NCBI GenBank assembly: GCA_017652545.1
Contig: JAGCAV010000415.1
Span: 1 to 11,105, forward strand
Origin: Lachnospiraceae bacterium
GTDB lineage: Bacteria > Bacillota_A > Clostridia > Lachnospirales > Lachnospiraceae
Direction: 5' to 3'
Length of the DNA stretch: 11,105 nt
The notes beneath the pieces are model-generated. The model saw only the letters and a list, made by a program, of their open reading frames with translations, was not told the origin of the DNA and searched no databases. A program made the translations under genes and the position numbers. Every line of letters begins with the position of its first letter. Within the stretch, counting starts at the first letter, position 1. Below, piece after piece: positions 8,424 through 11,105 of this stretch.

Positions 8424-9347
8424 TTACGCCGTCAGCTTGATGCGCGGATCGACCAGCTTGTAGATGATATCGCAGATCAGTGAGCAGAGGATCAGGATCG
8501 CCGCGTAGAACACAGTCGTTCCCATGATAATGGTGTAGTCCCTGCTCTGTATGGACTTGACAAAATAGCTGCCCATTCCGGGGATATTGAAGATCTTCTC
8601 GACCACAAATCCGCCGGTCAGGATATTCGCGATCATCGGTGCCATATAGGTGATGACCGGAAGAATGGAATTGCGCAGCGCATGTTTAAAGGTCGTCACA
8701 TATGTGTTCAGGCCTTTTGCCCTGGCAGTCCTGATGTAGTCCTGCCCAAGCGCATCCAGCATGCTTGAGCGCATCAGGCGGGCAATATAACTCATGGGCG
8801 AAAGGGAAAGGGCGATCACCGGGAGCACATAGCCGGACGCCTTCTTGATACCGGAGATCGGAAACCATTTCAGCTTCGCTCCGAACACCAGCATCAGCAG
8901 CGTGGCGATCAGGAAACCCGGTATGGCCACCCCCAGCGTTGACAGCACCCGTATGATATTATCCTGGAGTTTCTCCCTTCTAAGAGCCGATATACAGCCC
9001 AGCGGCACTCCCAGGAAAAACGCCACCAGGATCGCAATGGCGCCAACCCTTGCCGAGATCGGGAAAGACTGTCCGATGATATCCTTGATAGGTTTATTCT
9101 TCGCCTGGACATAGCTGACGCCGAAGTCTCCGTGCAGCAGATTCTTCATATAATTGCCGTACTGGACCACGATCGGCTTGTCCAGTCCGTACTTGGCGCG
9201 CAGCTGTTCCCTTGCCTCCTCTGTGGGAGCTTTATCCGATAGGAAGGGATCACCCGGAACAAGATTCATGATAAAAAAAGTCAGAGTCGCGGCGACAAAC
9301 AGTGTAATGATCGCAGCCCCGATCCGCTTCAGCAGATACTTGATCAT
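8424..9347 (-). CDS. oppB: Peptide ABC transporter permease, OppB/DppB type
   Basis: First gene of the minus-strand operon, encoding the B-type permease (307 residues) that pairs with the OppC-type subunit to form the translocation channel. The N-terminal MIKYLLKRIGAAIITLFVAA with FFIMNLVPGDPF (24-35) is the classic OppB/DppB start, followed by LRAKYGLDKP (49-58) and LLHGDFGVSY (70-79). Six hydrophobic helices can be placed. The EAA loop is DYIRTARAKGLNTYVTTFKHALRN (203-226), then VVEKIFNIPGMG (248-259), and the C-terminus ends DPRIKLTA. The ATG at 9345-9347 has AAGGAGG 5 nt upstream. A consensus-like promoter about 50 nt upstream makes this the operon leader gene. Confidence 0.95.
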   Translation of the reverse strand: MIKYLLKRIGAAIITLFVAATLTFFIMNLVPGDPFLSDKAPTEEAREQLRAKYGLDKPIVVQYGNYMKNLLHGDFGVSYVQAKNKPIKDIIGQSFPISARVGAIAILVAFFLGVPLGCISALRREKLQDNIIRVLSTLGVAIPGFLIATLLMLVFGAKLKWFPISGIKKASGYVLPVIALSLSPMSYIARLMRSSMLDALGQDYIRTARAKGLNTYVTTFKHALRNSILPVITYMAPMIANILTGGFVVEKIFNIPGMGSYFVKSIQSRDYTIIMGTTVFYAAILILCSLICDIIYKLVDPRIKLTA

Positions 9348-9395
9348 ACAGGCCTCCTTGGGTCCTTCTGTCAGAAATGAAATGATACCCGGATG

Positions 9396-9425
9396 ATTAT
9401 ACTATCGTTTCGCTGTCTGTGTAAA
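9396..9425 (-). promoter_or_regulatory. Sigma-A-type promoter of the transporter operon
   Basis: On the minus strand there is a perfect TATAAT (-10, 9396-9401) and TTTACA (-35, 9420-9425, 5/6 to TTGACA) separated by 18 bp. The predicted start of transcription is near 9389, giving a short leader of about 40 nt before the OppB-type gene. This is the strongest promoter match in the window and would drive the seven-gene minus-strand operon. Confidence 0.8.
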
Positions 9426-9462
9426 GTTTTAATCTGTTAAAGTATTCTGTTTTACAAGGATA

Positions 9463-9477
9463 ACAAGTGTATCTTGT
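9463..9477. promoter_or_regulatory. Candidate operator: 5-5-5 inverted repeat over the plus-strand -35
   Basis: ACAAG-TGTAT-CTTGT is a perfect 5-bp inverted repeat with a 5-bp spacer. Its right arm overlaps the -35 element (9474-9479) of the plus-strand promoter, and its left edge lies 38 bp upstream of the minus-strand -35. The position would suit a repressor of the plus-strand genes that could also influence the divergent operon. No regulator gene is present in the window, and a repeat this short can arise by chance. Confidence 0.4.
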
Positions 9478-9502
9478 CTTTCCTGAACCTGCGCCGTATA
9501 CT
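9474..9502 (+). promoter_or_regulatory. Promoter for the creatininase-family / M42 gene pair
   Basis: TTGTCT (9474-9479, 4/6 to the -35 consensus) and TATACT (9497-9502, 5/6 to the -10 consensus) are separated by exactly 17 bp. The predicted start of transcription near 9509 leaves an untranslated leader of about 135 nt. The promoter is divergent from the transporter promoter, with the two -35 elements about 48 bp apart. Confidence 0.65.
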
Positions 9503-9644
9503 TAGGAACGAACCGATGCCACATATTCCGGTGCCGGATATTCCATATATATTCATATTTAAGGAGACAAAGGTTCATCAACGTTTCCCTGTATACACAG
9601 ATTCACGCAGCATATATACAGAAATTGAATGGGAGGATCCAATC
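9503..9644 (+). other. Long AT-rich 5' leader with dyads
   Basis: This stretch between the plus-strand -10 and the creatininase-family start is AT-rich compared with the genes around it. It contains an imperfect dyad around CCGGTGCCGG (about 9524-9540), a 7-bp inverted repeat CTGTATA (9589-9595) / TATACAG (9615-9621), and several ATATT repeats. It is open in the same frame as the downstream gene, but the only upstream starts in that frame (a TTG at 9474, an ATG at 9516) lack a good ribosome binding site. No known riboswitch fold is recognised. Confidence 0.45.
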
Positions 9645-10421
9645 ATGAGACTTGCCAATGTAACCGGAAAAAAGGTGGAGGAATACCTGCAGCGATCCCA
9701 GACGGTCCTGATCCCCGTCGGAAGTATTGAGAATCACGGAAAGCATATGGCTCTCGGAACCGACACGCTGATTCCGGACAGGATCGTTGAACTTCTGGAA
9801 GAAAAATCAGATGTGCTGATCGCTCCGACGATCCCCTACGGCTCCACCGACAGCATCATCGGCTGTGTTGGCACCATCACCATCGGCACTGACGGGCTCA
9901 TCCTGATCCTGACGAAGATCGTGGACAGTCTCTACCGCTACGGCTTCCGCAGATTCATCATCCTGAACGGCCACGGCGGCAACTGCAAGGCGATCGAGGC
10001 AGTCGGCATGCATCTCCACAGAAAAGGCGCATACCTGGCAAATCTGAACTGGTGGCTGATGGCGGGCGAACTGCATCCGGAATGGAAAGGCGGTCATGGC
10101 GGCGGCGAGGAAACAGCCGGCCTGATGGGTGTGGACCCTGCGCTGGTGGATATGGACTATATCGATGAGCCTATGGACTTCATCAACGATGTCAGTGATG
10201 AGCTGCCCACGGTGAGCTGGAGCACCGTAGAATTCAAGGGCGCTTCCGTCACCATCCCCAGGGAATCCCGTTTTTATTTCGGGAACGGGTGGTACGGCAA
10301 GGATGCCCCTTCCACCGCCACTCCGGAATGGGGCCGGCAGATGCTTCAGACCATGGCGGACTATATCGCTGAATTCATTGAAGTCTTTGAGCGGGCTCCG
10401 CTGCCGGAAGAACATGATTGA
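9645..10421 (+). CDS. Creatininase-family (creatinine amidohydrolase-like) metallohydrolase
   Basis: A 258-residue member of the creatininase family, metal-dependent enzymes that hydrolyse linear or cyclic amide bonds. Metal-site motifs are visible: PVGSIENHGKHMALGTD at 24-40 (E29, H31, D40), LNGHGGN at 108-113 (H110), and a GHGGGEET segment at 150-157 in place of the common HAGExET, keeping the second glutamate (E156). Length matches the family. The ATG at 9645 is chosen because GGGAGG (9631-9636) sits 8 nt upstream and the N-terminal distance to the first motif is normal; longer in-frame starts have no such site. It is the first plus-strand gene, divergent from the peptide importer and followed 61 nt later by an M42 peptidase gene. 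Creatinine itself need not be the substrate, since the family also acts on formamides and other lactams. An amidase role on imported compounds is inferred. Confidence 0.88.
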   Translation: MRLANVTGKKVEEYLQRSQTVLIPVGSIENHGKHMALGTDTLIPDRIVELLEEKSDVLIAPTIPYGSTDSIIGCVGTITIGTDGLILILTKIVDSLYRYGFRRFIILNGHGGNCKAIEAVGMHLHRKGAYLANLNWWLMAGELHPEWKGGHGGGEETAGLMGVDPALVDMDYIDEPMDFINDVSDELPTVSWSTVEFKGASVTIPRESRFYFGNGWYGKDAPSTATPEWGRQMLQTMADYIAEFIEVFERAPLPEEHD

Positions 10422-10482
10422 TTTGAAGACATGTATGATAACCACTTAAGAACGGATGATGAGACCCGGGAGGTATATGACA

Positions 10483-11105
10483 ATGAAATGGTCTGCAGAC
10501 CCTGAAAACCTGAAAATGATCGAAGCGCTGGTCAACGCGAAAGCCCCCTCCGGATTTGAGGATGAGACGATCGCTGCCGCCAGGCCTTACGCCGAGCCGA
10601 TCGGCCCGCTGAAGGAAGACCACCTGCGGAATTTCTATATCGGCCGCCATGCCAACACCGGAGGCAAACCCCTCCTGATGCTGGATGCCCACAGCGACGA
10701 AGTCGGTTTTATGGTTCATTCGATCCATGAAAACGGAACGCTCCGCTTTGTGACGATCGGAGGATGGAATCTGAACACCCTGCCTTCTTCGAAGGTGCTC
10801 GTGCGCAACGCGCTGGGAGAATATATTCCGGGCATCATCGCCGCGAAACCTCTGCATTTTATGAGTGCCGGGGAACGCAACAACCCTGTCCTCGAGCAAA
10901 AGAGCCTGATCATCGATATCGGCGCCTGCAGCAAAGAAGAAGCTGTCAGCGATTTCCATATCCGGATCGGCGAACCTGTCGTGAGCGACGTCCGCTTCTC
11001 CTATGATCATGAACATGACATCATGATGGGAAAGGGGTTCGACTGCCGCATCGGCTGCGCCGCACTGCTTGAAACCATGAGAAGGCTGAAAGACGAAGCG
11101 CTTGA
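10483..11105 (+). CDS. M42-family metallo-aminopeptidase (3' end cut by window edge)
   Basis: The visible 207 residues match the M42 family (glutamyl aminopeptidase, deblocking aminopeptidase and FrvX-like proteins), cytosolic two-metal exopeptidases that often form dodecamers. Evidence: LVNAKAPSGFEDE (16-28), the usual N-terminal pattern; LMLDAHSDEVGFMV at 65-78 with metal ligand H70 and catalytic-site D72; LIIDIGACSKEEA at about 142-154; and GKGFDCRIGCAALLE at 183-197 with D187 as the presumed bridging metal ligand. The family is around 350 residues, so about 140 are outside the window. The ATG at 10483 is favoured because GGGAGG (10468-10473) is 9 nt upstream; an in-frame ATG at 10477 is only 3 nt from it. 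It is probably co-transcribed with the creatininase-family gene. Which N-terminal residues it removes is not evident. Confidence 0.88.
   Translation, partial: MKWSADPENLKMIEALVNAKAPSGFEDETIAAARPYAEPIGPLKEDHLRNFYIGRHANTGGKPLLMLDAHSDEVGFMVHSIHENGTLRFVTIGGWNLNTLPSSKVLVRNALGEYIPGIIAAKPLHFMSAGERNNPVLEQKSLIIDIGACSKEEAVSDFHIRIGEPVVSDVRFSYDHEHDIMMGKGFDCRIGCAALLETMRRLKDEAL

Noticed and set aside
9474..9644. N-terminal extension of the creatininase-family protein by up to 57 codons
   Set aside because: The frame is open, but it would start at a TTG inside the predicted promoter or at an ATG at 9516 without a good ribosome binding site. The family normally begins about 30 residues before the first metal motif, as with the ATG at 9645.
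9807..10445. Minus-strand open frame of about 212 codons opposite the creatininase-family gene
   Set aside because: It is a reverse shadow of a gene with clear metal-binding motifs and has no ribosome binding site or recognisable domain.
10422..10482. Possible terminator or small gene between the creatininase-family and M42 genes
   Set aside because: No stem-loop with a T-tract is present. The only small open frame, about 11 codons overlapping the upstream stop, has no convincing start signal.

Overview
The window looks like bacterial chromosome from an anaerobic, peptide-using Firmicute, probably of the class Clostridia. This is an inference from four things: strong GGAGG-type ribosome binding sites before almost every gene, a moderately GC-rich but Firmicute-style gene set, a consensus-like TATAAT promoter, and the protein families present. 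No rRNA, tRNA, CRISPR array, insertion sequence or phage gene was seen.

Layout, minus strand, read right to left from about 9350: a complete oligopeptide/dipeptide ABC importer (two permeases, two ATPases, then the solute-binding protein), followed by an M14-type succinylglutamate desuccinylase/aspartoacylase-family hydrolase and a compact DUF885-family putative metallopeptidase. A clear intrinsic terminator at 1106-1148 ends this seven-gene operon. Beyond it, with its own extended -10 promoter, is a MOFRL-family glycerate 2-kinase that runs off the left edge of the window.

Layout, plus strand: from about 9500 rightward, a creatininase-family amidohydrolase and then an M42-family aminopeptidase/deblocking-type peptidase that runs off the right edge. 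The interval 9348-9644 holds two divergent promoters. The plus-strand one has a 5-5-5 inverted repeat over its -35 element and is followed by a leader of about 135 nt with further dyads.

Read together, the locus appears to be a regulated module for importing peptides, or N-blocked/cyclic amide compounds, and breaking them down in the cytoplasm: ABC uptake plus four different metal-dependent hydrolases (M14 deacylase type, DUF885, creatininase family, M42). The individual families are well known. The combination, the solute-binding protein without a lipobox, and the stem-loops that bracket its gene are the parts most worth a second look. The true substrate cannot be read from the sequence.
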